Source: Algoriphagus aestuarii (GTDB taxonomy: Bacteria > Bacteroidota > Bacteroidia > Cytophagales > Cyclobacteriaceae). From it: DNA of 64,000 nt. Positions 9,481 through 18,234 of the stretch are shown piece after piece. A program made the position numbers and the translations under genes. Position 1 is the stretch's first letter, and each line of letters begins with the position of its first letter. The notes below the pieces were generated by a model. That model made no database searches. It worked only from the letters and a program-made list of their open reading frames with translations, and had not been told where the DNA came from. The stretch is from the NCBI GenBank assembly GCA_017051695.1, contig JAFIDK010000002.1, positions 248,001 to 312,000 on the forward strand, written 5' to 3'.

Positions 9481-9932
9481 GTTAGAGAATTAATATGGAT
9501 CACTATTGCTGACTGAAAAAAAATAACCATGATGGCGCAGCGAAAGAAGAGGTTTAGCAAAGAAGATTATGTTTAGGAATAGCTCCAGAGGAGTGATTAT
9601 TTGGGATTTAATTATGGGAAACCACTTACTTTTCAGAAAGTTACTTTTACTTCTAAAAAGAAACATTCTGACTTTATATTGTCAAACTTAAGTCTATTCT
9701 TTTCCAATCATTAATCGAATATTTTTAGTTGATTGTCATAGTTGTAAGAATAAACATTGGTGGATTTGGGAGGATTTAAATCCATCCCTGAATTTTCTAC
9801 TTTGTTGAATAGTGCCATCCGAGGTTTGAATACCAATCTAAATTTTGATAATAGCTGTTCTTTGTCTTTTAGATGACCTAGTTATTGAGTGACTTTCTTG
9901 CCGTTTAGTTATATATCCATCACTTTTACACC
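9481..9932. other. Non-coding stretch, nothing firm
   Basis: No open frame of note is present. A small inverted repeat CTCC AGA GGAG (9583-9593) resembles the core of short palindromic repeats common in this phylum. A short frame from 9532 (MAQRKKRFSKEDYV) ends after 14 codons and may be a gene remnant. The last part probably holds the promoter of the lipoprotein gene, but no perfect TAnnTTTG box was seen. Confidence 0.35.
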
Positions 9933-10685
9933 ATGAAAAATCTAATACTAGTAATTTTATTGGTGGTTGTACAATTAGCCTGTACATCAAATAGCCAGTC
10001 CAAAAGGGATATAAGCAGTTACCCAGAAGAAGTCTTACAAGTAATGAGAGCTCATGGTGGGCTGGATCTCTGGGATGAGATGAAGACTCTTCAGTTTTCG
10101 ATTCCCAAGGATGGTTTCGATGAGGTTCATACCATTGATTTGCATTCTAGAATGGATAGAGTAGAAGCTCCAGATTATGACATTGGATTTGATGGAAATG
10201 TTGCCTGGTCAAAGGATAAAGCAGCCAAATATGAAGGAGACCCTACATTCAGACATGATTTGATGTTCTATTTTTATGCGATGCCTTTTGTCTTAGCTGA
10301 TGAGGGAATTAACTATGCTGAAACTGTACCCTTGACCTACGAAGGGAAAAGTTATCCAGGGATTGAAATCACTTATAATTTAGGAGTTGGTTCTTCTTCA
10401 GAAGATGTCTATTTGTTGTATTATGATCCAGAAACATTTAAAATGGCCTGGTTAGGTTATAAAGCTACCTTTGGAAATGAACTAAAACCAGGTCCGCCTA
10501 GTGTTATCAGATATGATCAATGGGAAGATGTGAATGGAATAACTATTCCTACTTCGATCGCTTGGCAAACTGTAGAAGATGGTGAAATTTTAGGAGAAAG
10601 AAGACGTGTAGATTTCACGGATATCTCTTTAAGTAAAGAGAATAAGCCAGCTACCTTTTATTCAAAAGCAGGACTAGGAGATTAA
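9933..10685 (+). CDS. Lipoprotein of the DUF6503/LolA-like type, function unknown
   Basis: The 250-residue protein has a lipoprotein signal with lipobox LACT around residue 17. The mature part starts with a helix containing VMRAHGGLDLWDEMKTLQF. It continues as beta-rich repeats with GNVAWSKD, YYDPETFKMAWLGY and RYDQWEDVNGITIPTSI. That pattern (a His-Gly-Gly helix, then antiparallel strands ending with a ...NGITIPT... segment) recalls Bacteroidota LolA-fold lipoproteins, but I assign the family only tentatively. It probably sits in the periplasm or outer membrane. It is monocistronic by spacing. Confidence 0.7.
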   Translation: MKNLILVILLVVVQLACTSNSQSKRDISSYPEEVLQVMRAHGGLDLWDEMKTLQFSIPKDGFDEVHTIDLHSRMDRVEAPDYDIGFDGNVAWSKDKAAKYEGDPTFRHDLMFYFYAMPFVLADEGINYAETVPLTYEGKSYPGIEITYNLGVGSSSEDVYLLYYDPETFKMAWLGYKATFGNELKPGPPSVIRYDQWEDVNGITIPTSIAWQTVEDGEILGERRRVDFTDISLSKENKPATFYSKAGLGD

Positions 10686-10807
10686 ATTTAAAATTGGATT
10701 TCGAGTAGATAGTTGTTAAGAATCTGATTATTAGTTCAATACCCTAATGATCAGCTCTTTTTTACCCTAAAACATACGTGTTGGTATGAATTATAGTCAA
10801 AAGAATA

Positions 10808-11620
10808 ATGAACAATAAAAAGAACAATAGAAGAGAATTTATCAATAAAGCAGCATTAGCAGGGGTGGTGGGGATGACCATACCACATCCTGGGTTTTCT
10901 ACTCGTGTTAATGATCTAACAATGGATTCTAAAATGACCACTCCTCCTAAAGTGCTGTTCTTTGACGTGAACGAAACCTTGCTCGATCTTACGATTATGA
11001 AAAAGAGTGTCGGTGATGCGCTTGGTGGAAGAAGTGAGTTGCTTCCTTTATGGTTTACCACCATGCTACAATATTCCTTAGTAACTACGGTGGGTAGACA
11101 GTACCATGATTTCGGGATTATCGGAGCTGCAGCACTTCAAATGGTGGCGGCAAACAATGGAATAACCTTAAATGAGGAAGATGCGAAGCAGGCTATTTTG
11201 GAACCTATCCGATCACTGCCTGCACATCCTGAGGTAAAAGAAGCGCTAGGCAAATTGAAAGAAGCAGGGTACAAGCTTGTTTCATTTACAAACTCCTCTA
11301 ATAAAGGAGTTGAGACTCAATTCACCAATGCTGGTCTTTTGGATTTTTTTGATGAGCGATTGACGGTAGAGGATATAGGCAAATTTAAACCTCATACAGA
11401 TATGTACGATTGGGGAGCTAGAAAAATGGGTATAAAGCCAAATGAATGTCTTTTGGTAGCAGCTCACGGTTGGGATATAGCAGGAGCACTTTGGGCAGGC
11501 TGGAGAGGTGCTTTTGTGAGCAGACCTGGAGCTCAACTGTATCCACTTGCACCAAAACCGGAAATCAATGAGAAAGATCTTGGTTTAATTGCCGACAAGC
11601 TGATTTCACTTCGGTCATGA
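10808..11620 (+). CDS. Haloacid dehalogenase type II (HAD superfamily) with a Tat-type signal
   Basis: The N-terminus carries a twin-arginine motif (NRREFINKAALAGVVGM) before the HAD domain. HAD motifs are in order: nucleophile Asp53 in VLFFDVNETLLD, motif II SFTNSSN, Lys in GKFKPHTDMY and motif IV AAHGWDIAGALW. The sequence fits the L-2-haloacid dehalogenase branch; its substrate may be a 2-haloacid or another small acid or phosphate ester. Export through Tat would be unusual for this family, which is mostly cytoplasmic. The 270-residue length is a normal domain plus about 45 signal residues. Confidence 0.87.
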   Translation: MNNKKNNRREFINKAALAGVVGMTIPHPGFSTRVNDLTMDSKMTTPPKVLFFDVNETLLDLTIMKKSVGDALGGRSELLPLWFTTMLQYSLVTTVGRQYHDFGIIGAAALQMVAANNGITLNEEDAKQAILEPIRSLPAHPEVKEALGKLKEAGYKLVSFTNSSNKGVETQFTNAGLLDFFDERLTVEDIGKFKPHTDMYDWGARKMGIKPNECLLVAAHGWDIAGALWAGWRGAFVSRPGAQLYPLAPKPEINEKDLGLIADKLISLRS

Positions 11621-11741
11621 ATTCAATAAACGCTTATAGAAAAATTGAACCTACTTACTATCCCTTTCATTAAAGAGAGCCACAACATATAAAATCCCTG
11701 TATTTCAATTTCAACTGAGTTTTGAAAAATTTAAAATTTAG

Positions 11742-11749
11742 TACCTTTG
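11742..11749 (+). promoter_or_regulatory. Bacteroidota-type -7 box TACCTTTG
   Basis: TACCTTTG matches TAnnTTTG exactly, with TTTG at 11721-11724 (17-base gap, slightly short) as a possible -33 element. It lies 4 bases before the ATG at 11754, so the transcript would be leaderless or nearly so. Confidence 0.5.
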
Positions 11750-11753
11750 AATT

Positions 11754-11960
11754 ATGAGTAAGAAAAAAGATAAGCTTACTGCACAAATAGAAGATTTGAC
11801 GAAAAAAATGAAAAGTCAAATGCCGCGCATTAAAAAAAAGATACTCATTTGGGAGCAAAAAGCTGGACTTAATTTTTCATCCATTCTCAAAGCTCAAACA
11901 GGGGGGGATTTTTTCTATTTAAATACTTTTTTAGTCAGTTTCTGTAGTAAACTATTATGA
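11754..11960 (+). CDS. Small basic protein, possibly truncated by a repeat
   Basis: A 68-residue frame starts right after a good promoter box. The first half is lysine-rich and helical (MSKKKDKLTAQIEDLTKK). The C-terminal 25 residues look unrelated in composition, and the stop falls just inside the 153-bp repeat that begins at 11956. The original gene may therefore have been longer. No family is recognised. It could be non-coding. Confidence 0.35.
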   Translation: MSKKKDKLTAQIEDLTKKMKSQMPRIKKKILIWEQKAGLNFSSILKAQTGGDFFYLNTFLVSFCSKLL

Positions 11961-12108
11961 TTGTCCGCAATGATGCCAGTTACCTTATTTTCTTTGCTTG
12001 ATTGGCTGGAAGACCGATGACGGATGACCGAAGCAGCCTCACAACTAGCGTTTACCATTTATTAAGCCGCTTTAATCTATTAACTGGTAAAATAGCGGAT
12101 ATACATAT
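11956..12108. repeat. 153-bp dispersed repeat, copy 1
   Basis: This segment recurs at 45853-46005 with the same length and only two substitutions (T/A in GACGGATGACCG and C/T near the end). It contains inverted pairs CCAGTTA...TAACTGG and CCGCT...AGCGG, so it can fold. It is non-coding in both places, and each copy abuts the end of a gene. Confidence 0.9.
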
Positions 12109-12322
12109 AAACTATTAACAGGCGTGACTATATGTCATTTGACATTTATTGTTGAATTTGAAGATGGTATTTTTTTTTTTTTATTGACTGGAAGGTCTCC
12201 CTAAAGCTCGGGAGACAGGCGACCGAATTTGCTTTAAATCTAAAGTTGAGCTCATTTTATTTTGTATTAATTTCTTGACTGGCATAAAATAGGAGATACT
12301 TAAAAATGATTTATTTAGTAGT
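12109..12322. other. Spacer with hairpin and T-run upstream of the enolase-family gene
   Basis: A run of 14 T (about 12169-12182) precedes a hairpin GTCTCCC (12195-12201) / GGGAGAC (12210-12216) with an 8-base loop. The flanking words TGACTGGAAG and GACCGAA recall the inside of the 153-bp repeat just upstream (GGCTGGAAGACCGATGACGG). This may be a diverged partial copy. No coding frame is present. Confidence 0.4.
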
Positions 12323-13576
12323 ATGAAAATATCAAGAAAAAGCTTTTTAGTAACTAGTGGTGGTTTGGTTTCAGCAGCGCTGTTTAAACCTTTCTTTCTT
12401 CAGGCAACTGAAATAGGTAAGAAGAATAATTCTGATGAGCTCCCAGAGTGGTCGTTCCCTAAACTTTCAACGATAATCAAAAGTCCGATGATTATAAAGT
12501 CTATCGAACTCTTGAAAACACAGGGTGAATTATTTTTAGTAGTAACTTCTGCTGATGGAGTAAAAGGAATTACGCAGTGTAATGCACGTATGGAGCATTT
12601 AATATCGCTGCTCAAAGGATTGGTGCTTCCTCATTTCCTCAATAAAGATGCAAGGGAAATTGCCATGCTAGTGGATAATGCATATCGATTAAATAGCAAC
12701 TATAAATATGCTGGAATGCCCCTATGGAATTGTATCGGTACGGTAGAGATTGCTACTTGGGACTTAATTGGAAAAACCCTACAAAAGCCCGTGTATGAAT
12801 TGCTTGGAAAGCCCATTCGAAAAGACTACGGCGTTTATATTTCAGATTGGAATCGTGAGGGAGACCCTGAAAAAATAGCTGACCAACTATTAGAAAAGCT
12901 GGAATATACAGGAGCAAAAGGAGTGAAAATTAAAGTAGGCGGCCGTATGCAGAACACGCCTGAGAACACCGCACAAACTAGGCGCTATATCCCTACATTA
13001 CGAAAAAGACTGGGTGATAGCATGGTGATTTATGCAGACGCAAATGGTTCTTTCACTCCGGAAGAAGGAATTGAAACTGGAAAACTGTTGCAAGATTATG
13101 GAGTAGAAATTTTTGAGGAACCTTGTAATTTTGAAGATGAAGAAGGGGCACGCAGAGTAACTAATGCCATGAAAAAAATGAAAATTGCGGGTGGAGAACA
13201 GGACACAAGCATGTACCGGTTTAGACGCTTGGCAAAAGAAACGGTATATGATATTCTTCAACCAGACCTTTATTACAACGGCGGAATTCTTCGGACACTT
13301 CAAGTCTCTGTAATTGCAAAACAATATGGTGATAAAGGGATAGCGCCACATACACCTAAAGCCAATCCATTGATCGCACCTTTCTGGCAAGTCGCTGCGC
13401 TGGTGCCAAACCTTTATGGTTTGCAAGAGTTTGTTTACAACCCTGGAGAAGAGGTGCCTACCTGGCATTCTGCTATCACAGTTAATAATGGTTTGATGAC
13501 AATCCCTTCAATTGCTGGATTGGGGATTGATTTTGACCCAGCAATTTGGAAAACTGCAGTGAATGTTATCGGATGA
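12323..13576 (+). CDS. Enolase-superfamily enzyme (mandelate racemase/muconate lactonizing type), exported
   Basis: The 417-residue protein has a Tat-like start (SRKSFLVTSGGLVSAALF) and then the two-domain MR/MLE fold. Active-site elements are visible: KIK at 202-204 (the acid/base Lys pair), metal ligands Asp239 in YADANGSF, Glu265/266 in IFEEP and Glu292 in GGEQ, then Asp315 in QPDL and His343 in APHTP. Family members abstract an alpha proton from a carboxylate, for dehydration, racemisation or cycloisomerisation. An acid-sugar dehydratase is possible but the substrate cannot be fixed. It stands upstream of a LacI-type regulator, 100 bases away, and may belong to the same sugar programme. 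Confidence 0.88.
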   Translation: MKISRKSFLVTSGGLVSAALFKPFFLQATEIGKKNNSDELPEWSFPKLSTIIKSPMIIKSIELLKTQGELFLVVTSADGVKGITQCNARMEHLISLLKGLVLPHFLNKDAREIAMLVDNAYRLNSNYKYAGMPLWNCIGTVEIATWDLIGKTLQKPVYELLGKPIRKDYGVYISDWNREGDPEKIADQLLEKLEYTGAKGVKIKVGGRMQNTPENTAQTRRYIPTLRKRLGDSMVIYADANGSFTPEEGIETGKLLQDYGVEIFEEPCNFEDEEGARRVTNAMKKMKIAGGEQDTSMYRFRRLAKETVYDILQPDLYYNGGILRTLQVSVIAKQYGDKGIAPHTPKANPLIAPFWQVAALVPNLYGLQEFVYNPGEEVPTWHSAITVNNGLMTIPSIAGLGIDFDPAIWKTAVNVIG

Positions 13577-13676
13577 TTTTTTTTGTTGGGCTATTCTTCA
13601 AAAAATCCCATGACTTAAAAACCAAATCTCATATTAAAGAGATCCTTTGTATTTTGAAAGATAAAAATATTTTGTA

Positions 13677-14702
13677 GTGAGGGATTCCAGTTATAATATT
13701 CAGAAAATTGCCAAATCACTCGGCTTATCGGTCACCACTGTGTCTCGTGTTATTTCGAATCAAACCGAAAAATATAGGATCAGCGCTAAGACAGCCAAGA
13801 TTGTAAGGGATTTTATAGAGGTTCATCAGATAGAGCCAAATGAAATCGCAAGGCAATTAAGAATGAAAAGCACGAAAACAATTGGGTTAATCGTGCCAGA
13901 TATTGCAAATCCATTCTTTTCTGAAATCGCAAGAAGTATAGAAAATGAAGCCCGAAATAACGGTTATTTTGTGATTTTGGGCGATAGTAATGACGACCAA
14001 AAGCTTGAAGAGGAGCTGGTTTCTTTGATGCAAAAACGTAGGGTCGACGGCTTAATCATTGCCCCTGTTGGAAAAGATAGCAAAACGTTCAAGCAATTGG
14101 TAAGCAGAAATTTTCCTATTGTTTTTGTAGATAGGTATTTTGAAGAACTAGATGGCAGTTACGTGTCATCTTCCAATTATGAAGGGGCTGTGAAGGCTAC
14201 AAAATTTTTGATCGGAAATGGGCATAGAAATATTGCATGTCTTCAAGGATTGCAGGGGACGAGTACCAATTCTAACCGAGTCAAAGGGTATTTAGAAACC
14301 TTAGAATCCGGAGGATTGATTAGCGATAGAAATCTGGTGAAAGGAGACAGCTATTCAGAGTCAGATGGCTACCATAATGCTTTGATTTTGCTAAAGGAGT
14401 TTCCACAAATTACAGCGGTACTTTGCCTAAGTAACCTCATAGCGTTGGGAGCCCTTAGAGCAATCAAGGAATTAGGAAAAAAAGTCCCAGAGGATATTTC
14501 GCTTATAACTTTTGATGATCAGCCTTACTTTCAGTTTTTCCAATCACCCTTAACCACCGTTGCTCAACAGATGAGCTCAATCGGAACAAGTGCGTTCCAG
14601 ATACTGCTTGATCATATAGTTTCGGAAAACCCTTTTCTGAAACAAAAATTACTGTTGGACATGCCATTAATTGAAAGAGAATCTGTAAGAATTATTGGAT
14701 AA
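13677..14702 (+). CDS. LacI-family transcriptional regulator
   Basis: The 341-residue protein starts at GTG 13677; no better ATG precedes the DNA-binding helix. The LacI HTH reads IQKIAKSLGLSVTTVSRVIS with the hinge helix near residues 50-60 (NEIARQLRMKSTKTIG). A periplasmic-binding-protein-like sensor domain with LIVPDIANPFFSEIA follows. It probably represses the downstream transporter/ribokinase/nucleoside hydrolase genes through the 20-bp palindrome 30 bases after its stop codon. Ribose or a nucleoside is the inferred inducer. Confidence 0.93.
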   Translation: MRDSSYNIQKIAKSLGLSVTTVSRVISNQTEKYRISAKTAKIVRDFIEVHQIEPNEIARQLRMKSTKTIGLIVPDIANPFFSEIARSIENEARNNGYFVILGDSNDDQKLEEELVSLMQKRRVDGLIIAPVGKDSKTFKQLVSRNFPIVFVDRYFEELDGSYVSSSNYEGAVKATKFLIGNGHRNIACLQGLQGTSTNSNRVKGYLETLESGGLISDRNLVKGDSYSESDGYHNALILLKEFPQITAVLCLSNLIALGALRAIKELGKKVPEDISLITFDDQPYFQFFQSPLTTVAQQMSSIGTSAFQILLDHIVSENPFLKQKLLLDMPLIERESVRIIG

Positions 14703-14731
14703 TAATCGGAAATAGTATTTTTTTAATTAGT

Positions 14732-14751
14732 TTGCACAAACGTTTGTGCAA
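14732..14751. promoter_or_regulatory. LacI-type operator, perfect palindrome
   Basis: TTGCACAAACGTTTGTGCAA is a perfect 20-base inverted repeat with the central CG typical of LacI/PurR-family operators. It lies between the LacI gene and the transporter gene, about 75 bases before the chosen transporter start. A TTG-initiated reading of the transporter would begin inside this operator, which argues for the downstream ATG. Confidence 0.85.
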
Positions 14752-14824
14752 TACTTTTAACCATGATTTAGTTAAAAGTAAGACAAGAAATGGAATTGAA
14801 ATTTCAAAACCCAAAATAGGCCTT

Positions 14825-15826
14825 ATGTTCATTATTGATTCGTACCCACTAGCAGTAGGTCTGCTTCTCGTTACTATGATTTGCTGGGGTTCCTGGGCAA
14901 ATACTCAGAAACTGGCCACTAAGAATTGGCCATTCCAACTTTTTTATTGGGACTATTCTCTAGGTATCATTTTGCTGACTTTGATTTTGGGTCTGACGAT
15001 GGGTAGCTATGGAGAGGAGGGTAGAGGTTTTATTACTGATCTTTCTCAGGCTTCGCAGACAGCTATTTTTTATGCATTCCTTGGAGGCGTGGTTTTTAAC
15101 ATCGCGAATTTATTACTGGTCGCAGCTATTGATATTGCTGGAATGGCAGTTGCTTTTCCGGTAGGAATAGGTCTTGCTTTGGTCCTGGGAGTTTTGGTGA
15201 ATTATATTGCAACACCTTTAGGGGATCCTGTATTATTGACGATTGGAGTAGTGCTGGTTACCGTCGCTATTGTTTTGGATGCGATTGCATTCAAGAAACA
15301 CCAAAATGAGAAAGCTTTTTCAATGAAAGGGCTTTGGATCGCGATAGTAGCAGGAATCCTGATGGGCTTTTTCTTTCGGTTTGTTGCAGCAGCCACTTCA
15401 TTGGAATTTGCGAATCCAACTCCGGGTCTTATGACTCCTTATTCCAGTGTTTTTGTTTTTGGAATAGGATTGTTTCTATCAAATTTCATATGGAATAGCA
15501 TTTTAATGTATAGACCATTGGTAGGGAAAAAAGCTACCTATTCAGAATACTTTAACAAGGGAAATCTGAAACTTCATCTGATAGGAATTCTTGGCGGAAT
15601 GATTTGGTGCTTGGGAATGTCACTCAGTATGCTTGCATCTGAACAAGCTGGTTTTGCGATTTCTTATGGATTAGGCCAAGGCGCCACGCTCGTGGCAGCT
15701 ATCTGGGGGGTGTTTATTTGGAAAGAGTTTAAGTCCCCAAGCAAATCTGTGAAGCTTCTACTTTTTCTCATGTTCATCTGCTTTTTGGTAGGACTAGCGT
15801 TGATCATTCTTGCAAAAACCGTTTGA
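14825..15826 (+). CDS. GRP-family sugar transporter (RbsU/GlcU/RhaT-like)
   Basis: This very hydrophobic protein has about ten membrane helices, beginning SYPLAVGLLLVTMICWGSWA, the GW-rich start usual for the glucose/ribose porter (DMT-related) family. I take ATG 14825 (334 residues) because upstream codons lie in the operator and are not hydrophobic. It probably imports ribose, since ribokinase follows after 16 bases and an exported nucleoside hydrolase after that. It is likely repressed by the LacI protein. Confidence 0.87.
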   Translation: MFIIDSYPLAVGLLLVTMICWGSWANTQKLATKNWPFQLFYWDYSLGIILLTLILGLTMGSYGEEGRGFITDLSQASQTAIFYAFLGGVVFNIANLLLVAAIDIAGMAVAFPVGIGLALVLGVLVNYIATPLGDPVLLTIGVVLVTVAIVLDAIAFKKHQNEKAFSMKGLWIAIVAGILMGFFFRFVAAATSLEFANPTPGLMTPYSSVFVFGIGLFLSNFIWNSILMYRPLVGKKATYSEYFNKGNLKLHLIGILGGMIWCLGMSLSMLASEQAGFAISYGLGQGATLVAAIWGVFIWKEFKSPSKSVKLLLFLMFICFLVGLALIILAKTV

Positions 15827-15842
15827 CTTCAATGTATTCAAA

Positions 15843-16745
15843 ATGAAAAAAATAATAGTTGTAGGGAGCTCAAATACAGATTTAGTGGTTCGGTCGCCGA
15901 AATTACCTGAACCTGGTGAGACCTTAATTGGCAGTAAGTTTTTCTCAACACAGGGTGGAAAAGGAGCAAACCAAGCGGTGGCCGCTCAACGGGCTGGAGG
16001 AGAAGTGATTTTCATCGCTAAAGTAGGAAGTGATGGTTATGGCAAAGAAGCCGTGAAGCAATACGAGGAGGATGGGATCTGTACGGATTTTATAAAAGTG
16101 TCAGAGTCCTCGCCAACTGGAATAGCGATTATTACAGTGGATGATCATGGTGAAAATACCATCGTAGTGGCTTCAGGAGCAAATAGTGAGTTGAGTCCAA
16201 TAGACCTTCAACTGGATGAGGAAGAAATTCGTGGAGCGGAATATTTTCTCGTCCAACTCGAAACTCCATTGGAAACAGTCAAAGCGCTTGCCTATTTCTG
16301 CAGAATCAACAATAAAAAGTTGGTGCTAAATCCCGCTCCCGCTACGCAATTGACTGCTCCTATTCTGCAGGATCTTTTTATGATCACACCAAATGAAACA
16401 GAAGCGGAAATACTTACAGGAGTAAAAATCCATGATTTGGACGCTGCAAAAGTTGCAGCTGGCAAATTAATTGAAAAAGGTGTAAAGCATGTGATTATTA
16501 CGCTTGGGGAAAAAGGGGCATTTTATCATGATGGGAAAGACTCATGTCATGTTCCATCCCCAAAGGTGAATCCAGTAGATACCACTGCGGCAGGAGACAC
16601 GTTCAATGGTGCCTTGGTAGTAGCGCTTTCGGAAGGGAAAGGAATGAAAGCAGCGATTGAATTTGCCAACAAGCTTGCTGGAATTTCAACCACTAAAGAA
16701 GGTGCACAGGCTTCGATTCCTTACAAAAAAGAAATTGTTTTTTAA
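15843..16745 (+). CDS. rbsK: Ribokinase (PfkB family)
   Basis: The 300-residue protein phosphorylates D-ribose to ribose-5-phosphate in the cytoplasm. PfkB signatures are present: GGKGANQAVAAQRAGG near residue 40 and DTTAAGDTFNGAL near 250 with the catalytic Asp. I use ATG 15843, because an upstream in-frame start overlaps the transporter and adds residues not found in ribokinases. It is the second gene of the operator-controlled operon. Confidence 0.94.
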   Translation: MKKIIVVGSSNTDLVVRSPKLPEPGETLIGSKFFSTQGGKGANQAVAAQRAGGEVIFIAKVGSDGYGKEAVKQYEEDGICTDFIKVSESSPTGIAIITVDDHGENTIVVASGANSELSPIDLQLDEEEIRGAEYFLVQLETPLETVKALAYFCRINNKKLVLNPAPATQLTAPILQDLFMITPNETEAEILTGVKIHDLDAAKVAAGKLIEKGVKHVIITLGEKGAFYHDGKDSCHVPSPKVNPVDTTAAGDTFNGALVVALSEGKGMKAAIEFANKLAGISTTKEGAQASIPYKKEIVF

Positions 16746-16814
16746 TCTTTCGACAGCTAATTCGAAGTGCACAGAATATTGATTAAAAAGAAACAGACCT
16801 TAAATAATTCGAAA

Positions 16815-17804
16815 ATGAACTTCAAAAACCTGGTAACTACCTTACTATTAATCCTCACATTTTTTTGCAGCTATGGGCAAAAGAAGGATGCGCACAAAGT
16901 AATTTTCGATACTGACATGGGCCCTGATTATGACGATGTGGGAGCAATTGCGATGCTTCATGCTTTTGCAGATCAGGGTGAAATTGAGATTTTAGCTACG
17001 ATAGCCAGTACAAAATACGAAGGAGTAGCAGGAGTGCTGAATGTATTGAATACCTATTTTAACAGGGCAGAAATGCCAATAGGAGTACCCACTTCCAAGG
17101 CAATTGAACAGAAGGATTGGCAGCATTGGACAGATACATTACTGGCTAACTACCCTCACAAGGTTGTAAAGAACATCGAAACACCAGATGCGGTAAGCTT
17201 GTATCGTAAAGTTCTCGCTGCACAGCCTGACGCAAGTGTTACCATTGTTACGGTAGGATTTCTTACCAATATCTCTAATTTACTCCAATCCAAACCGGAT
17301 GAATTTTCTCCGCTGACCGGAGTGGAACTTGTCAAACAGAAAGTTGTCAAGCTGGTAAGTATGGCTGGTAAATTTCCTGCTGGTTCAGAGTTTAATGTCA
17401 ATCAGGATGCATCTTCTTCACAGTATGCTATAGCTAATTGGCCAAAGCCGATCATCTACAGTGGTTTTGAGATTGGTGAAAGAATACATACGGGAGTTCC
17501 TTTAATAGAAAACAAAAAGATCAAGAATAGCCCAGTGAAGGATGTTTTTGCTATCTCTATTCCTATGGCTGAGGAAGATAAAAATGGGCGGATGAGTTGG
17601 GATCAGACAGCTGTATATGTAGCGGCTTTAGGTCATGAGAAGTTCTTTGACTTGGAAGAAGGAAAAATGGTCGTCGCAGATGATGGTTCAAATACCTGGG
17701 ATACTTCTGGAAAAGGACAATTCCGATTAGTAGGAAAAGACAATATGATGCAAATCGAGAAGGAGATCAATAAGCTCATGATGCATCAGCCTAAGGAAAA
17801 ATAG
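16815..17804 (+). CDS. Exported inosine/uridine-preferring nucleoside hydrolase
   Basis: From ATG 16815 the protein has a signal peptide (MNFKNLVTTLLLILTFFCSY, then GQ) and 330 residues. The calcium-binding, ribose-binding motif is DTDMGPDYDD (Asp32, Asp34, Asp38, Asp40, Asp41), a spaced variant of the usual DTDxGxDD. It hydrolyses N-glycosidic bonds to free ribose and base. With the transporter and ribokinase it makes a pathway: hydrolysis in the periplasm, import of ribose, phosphorylation inside. The longer GTG start at 16767 would spoil the signal peptide. Confidence 0.9.
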   Translation: MNFKNLVTTLLLILTFFCSYGQKKDAHKVIFDTDMGPDYDDVGAIAMLHAFADQGEIEILATIASTKYEGVAGVLNVLNTYFNRAEMPIGVPTSKAIEQKDWQHWTDTLLANYPHKVVKNIETPDAVSLYRKVLAAQPDASVTIVTVGFLTNISNLLQSKPDEFSPLTGVELVKQKVVKLVSMAGKFPAGSEFNVNQDASSSQYAIANWPKPIIYSGFEIGERIHTGVPLIENKKIKNSPVKDVFAISIPMAEEDKNGRMSWDQTAVYVAALGHEKFFDLEEGKMVVADDGSNTWDTSGKGQFRLVGKDNMMQIEKEINKLMMHQPKEK

Positions 17805-17916
17805 GTCAAGAATTTGCAAATCTTTGAGAAATCTGCAGATAGATCTTTAGTTAATTTTACAGAATACATTAGCTCGAAAATGTATAATATCAATCATAAT
17901 CTTCGACATGGCGTTG

Positions 17917-18234
17917 TTATAGAATTGCTCGACTTAAAATGCGAATGCCATCTTTGAGGGTTTGTACTTCTTGTTGCTTCTGGGCGAGTCTATTTTCATT
18001 GATTGCGTAGCCTTGGATAAGGTAGTCTTTTAAGCGTTTGGTTGCCCATTGACGGAATTTAATACCATTTTTGGAGTTGACTCTATAACCCACCGAAATG
18101 ATTACATCAAGGTTGTAGAAGTTTATTTTCCGGGTAACTTTTCTTTTACCTTCTTGTTGAACTGTCAAGGATTCCTTGACAGTTGCAGTTTAATCCAATT
18201 CTCCTTCCCTATTTCTCCTGTCATAGTTGTACAC
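17917..18234 (-). pseudogene. RhuM-family protein remnant
   Basis: On the minus strand the frame reads EGELD, then a TAA stop at 18192-18190, then TATVKESLTVQQEGKRKVTRK, INFYNLDVIISVGYRVNSK and FRQWATKRLKDYLIQGYAIN. It closes with DGIRILSRAIL and a stop. This is the central part of RhuM/virulence RhuM-family proteins. The N-terminal third and the C-terminal half are missing, and the stop inside the conserved EGELD-to-KESLTV stretch shows decay. Intact members are about 300 residues or more. An 84-codon piece could still be translated. Confidence 0.85.

Noticed and set aside
14732-14824. TTG-initiated N-terminal extension of the sugar transporter
   Set aside because: The extension would be encoded by the operator palindrome and is polar; the ATG at 14825 directly precedes the first membrane helix.
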